A stretch of 64,000 nucleotides of DNA from Prado023 sp963736425 (GCA_963736425.1 CAVTOX010000002.1:31533-95532), one strand, 5' to 3'. Shown: positions 9,101 to 18,981, counted from the first letter of the stretch. Numbers and translations: made by a program. The notes: generated by a model not told the origin, from the sequence alone.

Positions 9101-9840
9101 GTCGTGGTGACATCGAGCATCGATCGCAGAGCGTCGGCCACGTCGTGGATCTCGCGCTGTCCCGACAGGAACACGAGCACGTCGCCATCCCCGGAGGTCA
9201 GGCACTCCATGACGGCCTCGCAGACGGCGTCCACGTCGTCGGAGGCCACATCCTCGACCGGGCGGTAGCGGACCTCCACCGGGTACGTACGGCCGCTGAC
9301 CTCGATGATCGGGGCGCCGCCGAAGTGCGCGGAGAAGCGCTCGACGTCGATGGTCGCGCTGGTCACGATCACCCGCAGGTCCGGGCGGCGTGGCAGGAGG
9401 CGCGTGAGGTAGCCGAGCAGGAAGTCGATGTTGAGGCTGCGCTCGTGCGCCTCGTCGATGATGATCGTGTCGTAGCGGCGCAGGTCCCGGTCGCGCTGCA
9501 ACTCGGCGAGCAGGATGCCATCGGTCATCACCTTGACCTTGGTGCCCTTGTTGGTGCGGTCGGTGAAACGCACCGCGAAGCCCACCTCGGCGCCGAGCTC
9601 GACTCCGCACTCCTCGGCGATCCGGGCGGCCAACGTCCGCGCGGCAATCCGACGCGGCTGTGTGTGGCCGATCATCGCGTGATTGCCCCGGCCCGCGGCA
9701 AGGGCGATCTTGGGCAGCTGGGTGGTCTTGCCAGAGCCGGTCTCACCGGCGACGATCACCACCTGGTGGTCGCGCAGCGCTGCCGTGATGGCCTCCACGT
9801 GGGCTGCGATCGGCAGGTGTTCAGGTACTGCCAGGTGCAT
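6160..9840 (-). CDS. hrpA: ATP-dependent RNA helicase HrpA (DEAH box)
   Basis: 1226-residue superfamily 2 helicase. Walker A GETGSGKTT is at residues 32-40, the DEAH box at 129-132 (IIIDEAHERS), motif III SATID follows, and NVAETSITVPG and QRAGRCGR mark motifs V and VI. The long C-terminal half carries the HrpA-specific DUF3418 region. Members act in mRNA and ribosome metabolism, including rescue of stalled ribosomes in E. coli. The open frame continues upstream of the ATG at 9840, and a GTG at 9846 is an alternative, but homology begins only here. The gene converges on and overlaps the broken secreted-protein gene. Confidence 0.92.
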   Translation of the reverse strand: MHLAVPEHLPIAAHVEAITAALRDHQVVIVAGETGSGKTTQLPKIALAAGRGNHAMIGHTQPRRIAARTLAARIAEECGVELGAEVGFAVRFTDRTNKGTKVKVMTDGILLAELQRDRDLRRYDTIIIDEAHERSLNIDFLLGYLTRLLPRRPDLRVIVTSATIDVERFSAHFGGAPIIEVSGRTYPVEVRYRPVEDVASDDVDAVCEAVMECLTSGDGDVLVFLSGQREIHDVADALRSMLDVTTTVLPLYARLSSAEQHRVFAPGGGRRVVLATNVAETSITVPGIRYVVDPGTARISRYSKRLKVQRLPIEPISQASANQRAGRCGRVRDGIAIRLYSEQDYLDRPEFTDPEILRTNLASVILQMAALRLGEIERFPFLDPPDTRQIRDGVALLQELGALKDGGGLPRLTPLGRRLARLPLDPRLGRMVLAAAETGCVREVVVIVAGLTIQDPRERPEAERGKADAAHARFVDKSSDFSTLLNLWDHIRTLRSSTSSSGLRRACRDQYLNYLRIREWQDLVAQIREVLSGLGISWSSGRDDHDGLHRALLTGMLSQVGLWDPTRRDYLGARGARFVIFPGSALARRNPEWVMSSELVETSRLFARRNAAVKADWIEEAAAHLVSRSYAEPHWSARRGATVAVERVTLFAIPLVTGRTVDYGRIDPPLCRELFIRGALVEGEWSTRHRFWHANVAALKSAEEVEERSRRRGLVIDDEGLFAFYDARIPADTTSVRHFDSWWKTASRATPDLLTLTQADIHVAGEELPDDGDFPLRWSAGPEVTLSLSYAFEPGDAADGVTVDVPLAVLPDLDPAEVPGAAPGLRGDLVTALLRSPAKSIRRQLGPAPNLVPAVLDAAELADQPILEAVAAAVNRLTGVRVRAEDWDLARVPMHLLPRYRVVDESGTVLGEGRDLAALQRRHAPDRAAMLARAADDITVSGATTWTFGSIPETVQRVVSGVPVTGYPALVDRGRSVDLAVLADAAAAQRTHLRGVRRLVALAVPNPAPRGHASLDMTGRLILGRYPHGGAQALLDDCADASIDALLTGPQVRDAQSFADAASRITLELPTRYAGVLAQVVTALGLAWDAQRSVDALTSPVVADSVADVRAELDRLVGPRPLTRIGADQLPDLRRYLQALAWRASKLADDPAADARRLEAARAGEQMMAQCVPEWPVHDPMASQETARAARRMIDEYRISLFAQHIRTAVPVSERRIEKFVSGIRR

Positions 9841-9987
9841 GGTCACGGTTGAGTGGGCAGCGAGGAGGCGGGGCGATATCCAGTCCCGGCCGGGCCTTCG
9901 CAGGGCCGGCCGATCTTCTGGGTGGCCGCCATCTTCATGGCCACAGGCTGCCACACCACAGCGGATGCACGCACCGAGACCCTCGGG

Positions 9988-11430
9988 CTACCAGGAGCGG
10001 TCGAGTGGCCGGCCCTCGGCGTATCCCGCGGCCGACTGCACGCCCAGCAGCGCCCGTTCGTGGAAGCCGGCCATCGAGGTCGCTCCCGCGTACGTGCACG
10101 CCGAGCGAACGCCGGACGTGATCGAGTCCAGCAGGTCCTCGACGCCGGGGCGCAGCGGGTCGATGTACATCCGCGAGTGCGAGATCCCCTCCTCGAACAT
10201 CGCCTTGCGTGCGCGGTCGAACGCGGACTCGTCGGAGGTCCGTCCGCGGACGGCTCGGGCGGAGGCCATCCCGAAGCTCACCTTGTATGCCTTTCCGGAC
10301 GGATCGATCTGCAGGTCCCCCGGCGACTCGTAGGTTCCGGCGAACCACGAGCCGATCATGACCGCCCCGGCGCCGGCGGCCAGGGCGATGGCGACGTCAC
10401 GCGGGTGGCGCACTCCCCCATCGGCCCAGATCCAGCGCCCCTCCTTGCGCGCGGCGGTGGCACAGTCGACGACTGCCGACAGCTGCGGCCGACCTACCCC
10501 AGTCTGCATGCGGGTGGTGCACATCGCCCCGGGACCGACCCCAACCTTGACGATGTCAGCGCCGGCCTCGATCAGGTCCAGGGTCCCGGCGGCTGTGACC
10601 ACGTTTCCGGCCACGACGGGCACGGCTGGTGCGATGTGCCGCGCCCGGCCGACGGCGCCCAGCGCCTCGACCATCTTCTCCTGGTGGCCGTGTGCGGTGT
10701 CGACGACCAGGATGTCCACCCCTGCGGCGAGAAGCGCCTCGGCCCGACGCTGGACATCGCCGTTGACGCCGATCGCTGCCCCCACGCGCAGCCGGCCGGA
10801 AGCGTCGACGGCCGGGGTGTAGACGGTCGCGCGCAGGGCCCCAGGGGCGGTGAGGAGGCCCACCATCGTGCCGTTCGCAGCCACGATGGGCGCGACCTTG
10901 CGCCGGGCGTGATGCATGGCCTCGAAGGCCTCCCGTGGAGCCACTCCGTCGGGCAGGGTGAAGACCTCCTCGCTCATGACATCGGCGATGCTGCTGAAGC
11001 GATCCGTGTCGCTGCAGTCGGACTCGGTCACGATGCCGATGGGGACACCGCCGCGCTCCACCACGGCAGCTCCGTGGGCGCGCTTGTGGATCAACGACAG
11101 GGCCGTGCCGATCGTCTCGTCCGGGGAGAGTCGTACCGGCGTGTCGTAGACCGGATGCCGGGCCTTGACCCATGCGACGACGTCGGCGACCACCTCAACG
11201 GGGATGTCCTGCGGGATGATCACCAGGCCGCCGCGGCGTGCGACAGTCTCGGCCATGCGCCGCCCGGCCACGGCCGTCATGTTGGCGACGACGATCGGTA
11301 TGGTCGCCCCGGAGCCGTCGGGCGCGGTGAGGTCCACGGAGAACCGGGAGGCGACGGCCGAGCGGGTCGGGACCAGGAAGGCGTCGTCGTAGGTCAGGTC
11401 GTGGGCGGGCAGCTCGTGCAGGAAGCGCAT
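9988..11430 (-). CDS. guaB1: GuaB1-type IMP dehydrogenase-related enzyme, probably GMP reductase
   Basis: 480 residues with a (beta/alpha)8 fold interrupted by a pair of CBS domains (about residues 95-210). The catalytic Cys loop is GVGPGAMCTTRMQTGVGRPQ. Length, N-terminus (MRFLHELPAHDLTYDDAFLVP) and the loop match the mycobacterial GuaB1 class, which has been characterised as GMP reductase rather than IMP dehydrogenase. It would convert GMP to IMP for purine salvage. The ATG at 11430 is chosen because the open frame upstream has no family similarity. It is divergent from the P-loop gene with a 58-base spacer. Confidence 0.85.
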   Translation of the reverse strand: MRFLHELPAHDLTYDDAFLVPTRSAVASRFSVDLTAPDGSGATIPIVVANMTAVAGRRMAETVARRGGLVIIPQDIPVEVVADVVAWVKARHPVYDTPVRLSPDETIGTALSLIHKRAHGAAVVERGGVPIGIVTESDCSDTDRFSSIADVMSEEVFTLPDGVAPREAFEAMHHARRKVAPIVAANGTMVGLLTAPGALRATVYTPAVDASGRLRVGAAIGVNGDVQRRAEALLAAGVDILVVDTAHGHQEKMVEALGAVGRARHIAPAVPVVAGNVVTAAGTLDLIEAGADIVKVGVGPGAMCTTRMQTGVGRPQLSAVVDCATAARKEGRWIWADGGVRHPRDVAIALAAGAGAVMIGSWFAGTYESPGDLQIDPSGKAYKVSFGMASARAVRGRTSDESAFDRARKAMFEEGISHSRMYIDPLRPGVEDLLDSITSGVRSACTYAGATSMAGFHERALLGVQSAAGYAEGRPLDRSW

Positions 11431-11488
11431 GCGATCACGGTATCCCGGGTGAAGGGACCGCGGGGCGGGTTCTGCGTACGCTCTGCTG

Positions 11489-12037
11489 GTGCGCCGCGTC
11501 GTGATCGTTGGGAACTCCGGGTCAGGCAAGACGACCCTTGCCGACCAGGTCGCCGGGCGGCTGGGTGTCCCGCACGTCGAGCTCGACGCCCACTACCATC
11601 AGGCCGGATGGTCGCCGAGGCCGCCGGAGGAGTTCGCGCACGTGGTCCGGGAGGCCCTCGACGCTGCCGACACCGAGGCCGACGGATGGGTGGTGTGCGG
11701 CAACTACCGGCCGGTTCGCACGCAGATCTGGGCTCGTGCCGACACGATCGTCTGGTTGGACCTGCCGCGGCCGGTGGTGATGTGGCGCGTGACGAGCCGC
11801 TCGGTCAGGCGAGTGGTGGGGCGCGCCGAGCTGTGGAACGGCAACCGGGAGTCGCTGGTGAACGTGCTGGCGCTGCACGATCCCGAGCGATCGATCCTGC
11901 GGTGGGCGTGGGACGGGGTCGAGCGGTACCGGCAGCAGTACGTTCCGGCCATGGCCAGCACTACGTGGGCGGACCTCCGCTGGTACCGACTGCGCTCGCC
12001 CAGCGAGGTCACTCGGTGGCTCGAGCACGACTGTTGA
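11489..12037 (+). CDS. Small P-loop NTPase, adenylate-kinase-like
   Basis: 182 residues. Walker A GNSGSGKTT spans residues 8-16, preceded by a hydrophobic strand. The segment HVELDAHYHQAGWSPRPPEEF and a later IVWLDLPRPVVMWRVTSRSVRR resemble the FlaR/DNA-topology-modulation group of adenylate-kinase-like proteins. Substrate and role are not established for this group. The GTG at 11489 is the only sensible start, placing the first strand at residues 3-7. The gene has no operon partner. Confidence 0.65.
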   Translation: MRRVVIVGNSGSGKTTLADQVAGRLGVPHVELDAHYHQAGWSPRPPEEFAHVVREALDAADTEADGWVVCGNYRPVRTQIWARADTIVWLDLPRPVVMWRVTSRSVRRVVGRAELWNGNRESLVNVLALHDPERSILRWAWDGVERYRQQYVPAMASTTWADLRWYRLRSPSEVTRWLEHDC

Positions 12038-12134
12038 GCCTTGCCGAGGCCTCGCCCGGCACCGTCCCGAACCCGTTCGGCTCAACCCCACTCCCCTGGA
12101 TGCCGACCATCACCCCAGGAGAAGGGGGCGCACC

Positions 12135-13832
<1,698 letters not shown>

Positions 13833-13838
13833 GTCCGG

Positions 13839-14369
13839 TCAGGACTGAACCCGCAGGGCGGCCAGGACTCGGGTCTCGCGCAGGACCCAGGTCCGGGCAC
13901 TGCCCGCGGCCAGGACGCGCTTGTTGGCCTCGATCGCCTCGTCGAGGGTGATCCAGATGGGCTCGAACGCGAGCTCGCGCTCATAGTCGTCGAGGCGCTG
14001 GGCGTGGACCTCGTCGTCGACATCACACGGGTAGTAGGTCGATTCCATCCTCAGGACGTGACCGGGCTCGCGGGCTCTCCGGTGCTCGATGGCACGCAGG
14101 ATCGCATCGCTGACGTGGGTGACGGTGCGCCCGCACTCCTCGGAGACCTCGCGGACCAGGCCCTGGTGGGCAGACTCCCCCGGTTCGACACCGCCCCCGG
14201 GGAACTTGTAGTCCCCGGCGACGCTCGAGTGCACCATCAGGAACATGTCCCCGCGGCGGATGACGGCGCGCACCGCGTGTCGCTGCAGGATCTCTGCCGA
14301 GTCGGTTGGGAACGGATCGTGGTCGATCCGGATCAGGCGCGGGTCAGCCCCACGAGTGCCGGGCGCCAC
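13839..14369 (-). CDS. NUDIX hydrolase
   Basis: Predicted 176-residue phosphohydrolase. The NUDIX box G-x5-E-x7-RE-x2-EE-x-G is read as GGGVEPGESAHQGLVREVSE followed by ECG. The following strands (HVLRMESTYYPCDVDDE and ELAFEPIWITLDEAI) complete the fold. Substrate cannot be told; NDP-sugars, oxidised nucleotides and mRNA caps are all possible in the family. A longer start at 14420 is in frame, but its first 17 codons overlap a stretch whose other frame encodes a sigA-like tail, so I prefer the GTG at 14369. It converges on the PilB-type gene with 6 bases between stops. Confidence 0.75.
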   Translation of the reverse strand: MAPGTRGADPRLIRIDHDPFPTDSAEILQRHAVRAVIRRGDMFLMVHSSVAGDYKFPGGGVEPGESAHQGLVREVSEECGRTVTHVSDAILRAIEHRRAREPGHVLRMESTYYPCDVDDEVHAQRLDDYERELAFEPIWITLDEAIEANKRVLAAGSARTWVLRETRVLAALRVQS

Positions 14370-14373
14370 GTCG

Positions 14374-15093
14374 GTCAGTCCAGGTAGTCGCGGACTAGGG
14401 ACGCCTGTGCGCCATGCCATCGTTGCTGGTCAGGGCGCAAATCGCCAGCGCTGTGGCCGGAAGAATCCTTGACTGAGTGGGGCATCGTCACGGACGCAGG
14501 CTAGCGCCACAGGACCGCGCAAAGGCCCGCTGAGCCACGTCGGGCCCGTGTCCGTGTCCTTGACGTGCTGGTGCGCTCAGGACGGCCCTGTCAGCCGCGC
14601 GGGGTGAGCGTCAACGTCGGACATGTGGCGGATATTCGGCCGGCCCCGCCCGTCGCTTCCTCAAGTAGATCACTATCGCCATCCAACACATGATGTCGAA
14701 GATCGCGGCCGGGATGAGGAACAGGGTTAGGTGGTCCAAGTACCACCAGCAATACTGGACGACCTGGTCAGCGCTCACGGGACTGCCTCCACCAGGGTGG
14801 TACCCGTGGGCAGCGGGACTATCCCCGACCAGGGCGCCGATGTCCTCGGAGCCGGGCTCGCAGTCTCGTCACCCTAGGTATACGTCCGGGCGCGCAGGGT
14901 AGTAGCACGGTGGGCGGGCCTCGCTTCAACGCTCACGGGCTTGGCGAGGCCCCCCTCGTGGGATCTGGCCCGCCCCTGATTCGGGTATCTCTCCCCAGCA
15001 CTCTTCGTTTCAGAATGGCACGTGGCTAATTGCGCTCCTGAGCTGCGACGATGCCGGAATCCCGGGCGTGTCGTCAGTCCAAGTAGTCCCGGA
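14374..15093. other. Atypical intergenic segment bounded by near-copies of the sigA 3' end
   Basis: The 21 bases at 15073-15093, which carry the last codons and stop of sigA (minus strand, LRDYLD-stop), recur at 14374-14394 in the same orientation with 19 of 21 identical. In the second copy the reading on the minus strand is again VRDYLD-stop. The 680 bases between them contain one small membrane protein gene (14611-14778), use codons rare elsewhere here (ATA, CTA, AGG, TTG) and look less GC-rich. Apart from that gene I see no convincing feature in 14490-14610 or 14800-15072. The arrangement could be a relic of integration at a gene end, but could also be chance. Confidence 0.4.
14611..14778 (-). 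CDS. Small single-pass membrane protein, 55 residues
   Basis: GTG start preceded by a strong ribosome site (ggagg, 7-base spacer). The product begins VSADQVVQYCWWYLDHL, has a hydrophobic span LTLFLIPAAIFDIMCWMAI (residues 18-36) and ends in a basic, Pro-containing tail (LRKRRAGPAEYPPHVRR). No family is recognised. Codons such as ATA, CTA and AGG are unlike those of neighbouring genes, which suggests foreign origin or a young gene. It lies in the segment bounded by sigA-end repeats. Confidence 0.5.
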   Translation of the reverse strand: MSADQVVQYCWWYLDHLTLFLIPAAIFDIMCWMAIVIYLRKRRAGPAEYPPHVRR

Positions 15094-16675
15094 GCACCTG
15101 CGACCGGCTCGGGTGGCGCAGCTTCGACATCGTCTTGGACTCGATCTGGCGGATCCGCTCCCGCGTCACGCCATAGACCTTGCCGATCTCGTCGAGGGTC
15201 TTGGGCTGCCCGTCGGTGAGTCCGAAGCGCATCTTGACCACACCGGCCTCCCGGTCACTCAACGTATCGAGCACACCGTCGAGCTGCTCCTGCAGCAGGG
15301 TGAACGACACGGCGTCCGAAGGAACGATCGCCTCGGAGTCCTCGATCAGATCGCCGAACTCCGAGTCGCCATCCTCGCCCAAGGGGGTGTGCAGCGAGAT
15401 CGGCTCCCGGCCGTACTTCTGGACCTCGACCACCTTCTCCGGCGTCATGTCCAGCTCCTTGGCCAACTCCTCCGGAGTGGGCTCGCGGCCCAGGTCCTGG
15501 AGCATCTGGCGCTGCACACGCGCGAGCTTGTTGATGACCTCGACCATGTGCACCGGGATCCGGATCGTGCGCGCCTGGTCGGCCATCGCCCGGGTGATCG
15601 CCTGACGGATCCACCAGGTGGCGTAGGTGGAGAACTTGTAGCCCTTGGTGTAGTCGAACTTCTCCACCGCGCGGATCAGGCCCAGGTTTCCCTCCTGAAT
15701 CAGGTCCAGGAAGAGCATGCCGCGGCCGGTGTAGCGCTTGGCGAGGCTGACGACCAGGCGCAGGTTGGCCTCGAGGAGGTGGTTCTTGGCCCGCCGGCCG
15801 TCCTCGGCGATCCACTCGAGATCCCGGCGCAGCTTGGGGTCCAGTGCCATGCCGGAGTTGAGCTTCTCATCGGCGAACAAGCCCGCCTCGATGCGCTTTG
15901 CCAGCTGCACCTCCTGCTCGGCATTGAGCAGCGCAACCTTGCCGATCTGCTTGAGGTAGTCCTTGACCGGGTCGGCGGTGGCCCCGGCGACCGTGACCTG
16001 CTGCTGCGGCTCGTCCTCGATGTCGGCATCGGAGATCTCGAACGCCTCGGTCTCAGCCGTGTCGGCCGCGGCTGCGGGCGCAGGGACTGTCTCCTCGGCC
16101 TTGACCTCCTCGAGGTCCTTGGCCAGGTCCACCTCGAGCTCGGCCTCAAGAGATGCAGCGCCGGCCAGCTCGGTGCTTGCGGCCTCCGGACTCAGGGCGT
16201 CCACATCGAGGTCGAGGTCGATCTCGATGTCCTCAACGGTGGACAGGTCGACGACAGGTTCGGCATTCTCATCGTCCTCGGCATCGAGGTCCACCGTCGA
16301 TGCGGGGACGGCCTTGACTGCGCCCTTGGCTGCGGAGGCCTTCTTGGCTGTGGACTTCCGAGCGGGGGTCCTCTTGGCCGGCGCTGCGGTGGCCTCCGCG
16401 CCCTCGTCGGTGGCGGCGATCGGGGCGGCAGCAGCCTTCTTGGTGGTCGTCCTCTTGGCCGCAGCAGCCGTGGCAGTCGTCTTCTCGGCTGCCGCGGCCT
16501 TCTTCGGTGCAGCCTTCGCGGCGGCAGCGGTGATGTCGTCCGCCGGGATGTCCTTGACCGCAGAGACAGGCGCCTGGGCCTTCTTCGCCGGGCGCTTGGC
16601 GGCGGCCCTCGCGGGAGCCTCGGGCACCTCACTGTGCTCGGACGACTTGGCCGCGACGGATTTGTTGGGACTCAC
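15074..16675 (-). CDS. sigA: Primary RNA polymerase sigma factor (SigA/HrdB)
   Basis: 533-residue group 1 sigma-70 factor that directs RNA polymerase to housekeeping promoters. Region 1.2 begins at TADPVKDYLKQIGKVALL. Region 2 contains LRLVVSLAKRYTGRGM, GNLGLIRAVEKFDYTKG and YKFSTYATWWIRQAITRAMA. Region 3 has REPTPEELAKELDMTPEKV and region 4.2 has VTRERIRQIESKTMSKLRH, ending SRSQVLRDYLD. The first 220 residues are a low-complexity Ala/Lys then Asp/Glu-rich extension typical of actinobacterial HrdB proteins. The GTG at 16675 is preceded by gagagg. Confidence 0.95.
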   Translation of the reverse strand: MSPNKSVAAKSSEHSEVPEAPARAAAKRPAKKAQAPVSAVKDIPADDITAAAAKAAPKKAAAAEKTTATAAAAKRTTTKKAAAAPIAATDEGAEATAAPAKRTPARKSTAKKASAAKGAVKAVPASTVDLDAEDDENAEPVVDLSTVEDIEIDLDLDVDALSPEAASTELAGAASLEAELEVDLAKDLEEVKAEETVPAPAAAADTAETEAFEISDADIEDEPQQQVTVAGATADPVKDYLKQIGKVALLNAEQEVQLAKRIEAGLFADEKLNSGMALDPKLRRDLEWIAEDGRRAKNHLLEANLRLVVSLAKRYTGRGMLFLDLIQEGNLGLIRAVEKFDYTKGYKFSTYATWWIRQAITRAMADQARTIRIPVHMVEVINKLARVQRQMLQDLGREPTPEELAKELDMTPEKVVEVQKYGREPISLHTPLGEDGDSEFGDLIEDSEAIVPSDAVSFTLLQEQLDGVLDTLSDREAGVVKMRFGLTDGQPKTLDEIGKVYGVTRERIRQIESKTMSKLRHPSRSQVLRDYLD

Positions 16676-16856
16676 CAGCAGATGCCTCTCACTTCGACGT
16701 CCGGGCGCGCAACTGCTGCGCCGATCCCGGGAACGTGGTCATTCTGTCACGCGTCCGCGCAAGGGCGGGCACCCCTGCTACAACGACGCGGGCGCCCTCA
16801 TCTGTTCCCAGTCGCTGGGTGCGGCAAACCCCGTGACGCCATCGAATCCGGACAGA

Positions 16857-17252
16857 TCAGGCCTTGACGGCCAGGACGGGAATCGTGGCCTCGAGCAGAA
16901 TGGACTGGGAGTTCGAGCCCAGCACGAGCTTGCCGACCGGGGTGCGCCTGCGGATGCCGATGACGATGAGGTCGGCCCCCAACTCGTCGGCGATGTCCAG
17001 CACGTCGCTCACCGGGTCCTTGCCACGCACGAGGTGGCGCAAGTCGTGCTCCACGTCGGCGGAATGCAGAATGGCGTGGACTCGATCCAGGGCCGCAGTG
17101 CGCTCGACAGCTGTGGCGCTGTCGAGCTTCTCGCCGTGGTCGGAGTAGACAACCACAACCATGGTTCCGCGCAGCTTCGCCTCAGCGATCCCCTGACGTA
17201 CGGCCGCCTCGCCCTCAGGGCTCGCGACGTAACCGACCACAACTCCACTCAT
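16857..17252 (-). CDS. Universal stress protein (UspA family)
   Basis: 131-residue single Usp domain. The C-terminal ATP-binding signature G-x2-(R)-x9-GS is visible in GIRRRTPVGKLVLGSNSQ, preceded by the strand ADLIVI. The N-terminal VVVGYVASPEGEAAVRQGIAEA is the usual first strand and helix. An ATG with ggaggcaac in front is the start. Function in the family is loosely defined (stress survival, ATP-dependent signalling). It lies 180 bases downstream of the sigma factor start and is transcribed in the same direction. Confidence 0.85.
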   Translation of the reverse strand: MSGVVVGYVASPEGEAAVRQGIAEAKLRGTMVVVVYSDHGEKLDSATAVERTAALDRVHAILHSADVEHDLRHLVRGKDPVSDVLDIADELGADLIVIGIRRRTPVGKLVLGSNSQSILLEATIPVLAVKA

Positions 17253-17425
17253 TGTTGCCTCCCTGGCGTGTCTGCGACCACCGTAGTGGTTCGGGCGCCG
17301 GGTTACCGGTCAGACATCGCCACGCGGCGCACGGACGCAATCGGCCCCCGGTCACACCGCCGGGCTGGACTCCGCAGGGGAGGCAGCCACGCGGCGCGGC
17401 CGAGGGGCCGGTCAGATGCGGATCG

Positions 17426-18742
17426 TCAGTCGGACTTGGCAGCCCGGAACCCGGCATCGAGGTCCGCCAGGATGTCGGTGATGTTCTCGATCCCGACAGC
17501 GAGGCGCACGAGACCCGGGGTGACGCCCGTGGCGCGCTGCTCCTCCTCCGTCAGCTGCGAGTGCGTGGTCGAGGCCGGATGGATCACGAGGCTGCGCACG
17601 TCACCGATGTTGGCGACGTGACTGTGCAGCTCGAGGGCCTCCACGAACGTCCGACCGGCCTCCGCGCCCCCCTTGATCTCGAAGGACAGAACGCCTCCGG
17701 TGCCCAGCGGGGCGTACTTGCGCCCCAGCTCGTACCACGGGCTGCTCGGAAGCGATGCGTAGTTCACGCTCTCCACCTCGTCGCGGGTCTCCAGCCACTC
17801 GGCGACCGCCTTGGCGTTGGCCACGTGGCGTTCGATCCGCAGGCTGAGGGTCTCCAAGCCCTGGGCGATCAGGAAGGCGTTGAACGGGGCCACCGCGCTG
17901 CCGAGGTCGCGCAGGAGCTGGACGCGTGCCTTGAGGATGAACGCGAGGTTGGCCCCCAGGGCGCTCCCCACACCGAGGTCGCGGGCGTAGACCAAGCCGT
18001 GGTAGCTGGGGTCCGGCTCGTTGTAGTTGGGGAAGCGCTGCGGATCGGCACCGAAGTCGAAGTTCCCGGAGTCGACGATCGCACCGGCGACGGCCGTACC
18101 GTGCCCGCCGAGGTACTTCGTGGCTGAGTGGACGACGATGTCGGCGCCGAACTCGATCGGACGGATCAGGTAGGGCGTGGCCACTGTGTTGTCCACCACA
18201 AGCGGGACGCCGGCAGCATGAGCGACGCCTGCGACGCCCTCGATGTCGAGGATGTCGTTCTTCGGGTTGGAGATGGTCTCGGCGAAGAACGCCTTCGTGT
18301 TGGGCCTGACCGCGGCACGCCAGCTGTCCAGGTCGTCTGGGTCCTCCACGAACGAGACCTCGATGCCCAGCTTCTTGAACGTGTAGTGGAACAGGTTGTA
18401 CGTGCCGCCGTACAGGCTGGGGCTGGAGACGATGTGATCCCCAGCCTCGGCGATGTTGAGCAGCGCGAGGGTCTCCGCAGCCTGCCCGGAAGAGACAAGA
18501 AGGGCTCCGACGCCGCCCTCGAGGGACGCGATGCGCTCCTCCACCGCGGCCTGGGTCGGGTTCATGATCCGGGTGTAGATGTTGCCGAACTCCTTGAGTG
18601 CGAACAGGTTCGCCGCATGATCTGTGCTGTTGAAGGTGTAGCTGGTGGTCTGGTAGATGGGCAGGGCGCGCGCGTTGGTTGCAGAGTCCGGGTTCTGACC
18701 GGCGTGGATCTGGCGGGTCTCGAAGGACCAGGCGTTGTTCAT
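17426..18742 (-). CDS. metY: O-acetylhomoserine sulfhydrylase (O-acetylhomoserine aminocarboxypropyltransferase)
   Basis: 438-residue PLP enzyme of the Cys/Met metabolism family, expected to make homocysteine from O-acetylhomoserine and sulfide. The PLP lysine is K209 in HSATKYLGGHGT. The start MNNAWSFETRQIHAGQNPDS and the insert VHSATKYLGGHGTAVAGAIV are typical of MetY rather than MetB. A ribosome site gaggaga lies 9 bases before the ATG. The transcript leader carries a SAM-IV riboswitch, so expression should fall when S-adenosylmethionine is plentiful. It appears monocistronic. Confidence 0.93.
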   Translation of the reverse strand: MNNAWSFETRQIHAGQNPDSATNARALPIYQTTSYTFNSTDHAANLFALKEFGNIYTRIMNPTQAAVEERIASLEGGVGALLVSSGQAAETLALLNIAEAGDHIVSSPSLYGGTYNLFHYTFKKLGIEVSFVEDPDDLDSWRAAVRPNTKAFFAETISNPKNDILDIEGVAGVAHAAGVPLVVDNTVATPYLIRPIEFGADIVVHSATKYLGGHGTAVAGAIVDSGNFDFGADPQRFPNYNEPDPSYHGLVYARDLGVGSALGANLAFILKARVQLLRDLGSAVAPFNAFLIAQGLETLSLRIERHVANAKAVAEWLETRDEVESVNYASLPSSPWYELGRKYAPLGTGGVLSFEIKGGAEAGRTFVEALELHSHVANIGDVRSLVIHPASTTHSQLTEEEQRATGVTPGLVRLAVGIENITDILADLDAGFRAAKSD

Positions 18743-18840
18743 CTCGACGTCTCCTCGTGGTGGCCCCGGAGGGCCGTAGCGGGTGTGACGTTGGTCTGTG
18801 AAACGGCGATGCCGGATCCCAGACCCTCGTCGGGGTCCGG

Positions 18841-18861
18841 GGCCTTGCTGGGAGCAAGGCC
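18841..18861 (-). terminator. Hairpin of the riboswitch expression platform
   Basis: A 9-bp perfect stem with a 3-base loop (ggccttgct-ggg-agcaaggcc on the plus strand) sits immediately downstream of the SAM-IV aptamer and shares bases with its 3' edge. A second hairpin (gacccNNNNNNgggtc type, about 18822-18837) follows. Sharing bases with the aptamer end is what a ligand-dependent switch would need. Whether it ends transcription or acts on translation cannot be read directly. Confidence 0.5.
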
Positions 18862-18981
18862 CGCGCTTGCTGCGTCCCGCCGGAAGGCGGTAGCAACCAG
18901 GTCCTCACCTGGGGCACCCCACCGCGGTCGGAGGGTTGCCGCCCAGCAAGCCAGGGCTTGATGCTGGGACTCTTGACCTGG
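18858..18981 (-). ncRNA. SAM-IV riboswitch
   Basis: Aptamer in the 5' leader of metY. On the minus strand the P1 arms CCAGGTC and GACCTGG enclose conserved blocks: AAGAGTCCCAGC, ATCAAGCCCTGGCTTGCTGG, CGGCAACCCTCC, GACCGCGGTGGGGTGCCCC, then GCAGCAAGCGCGGGCC, which forms the terminal pseudoknot. The order and spacing match the actinobacterial SAM-IV class closely. Upstream position relative to a methionine-synthesis gene is the expected context. Confidence 0.9.

Noticed and set aside
14375..14485. 36-residue minus-strand ORF starting MPHSVKDSSGHS and ending LVRDYLD
   Set aside because: No ribosome site; kept only as evidence that the sigA-like tail is in frame, not as a gene.
14690..14902. 70-codon plus-strand open frame in the sigA-repeat segment
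   Set aside because: No ribosome site and no hydrophobic or domain pattern; the opposite strand holds the better supported 55-residue ORF.
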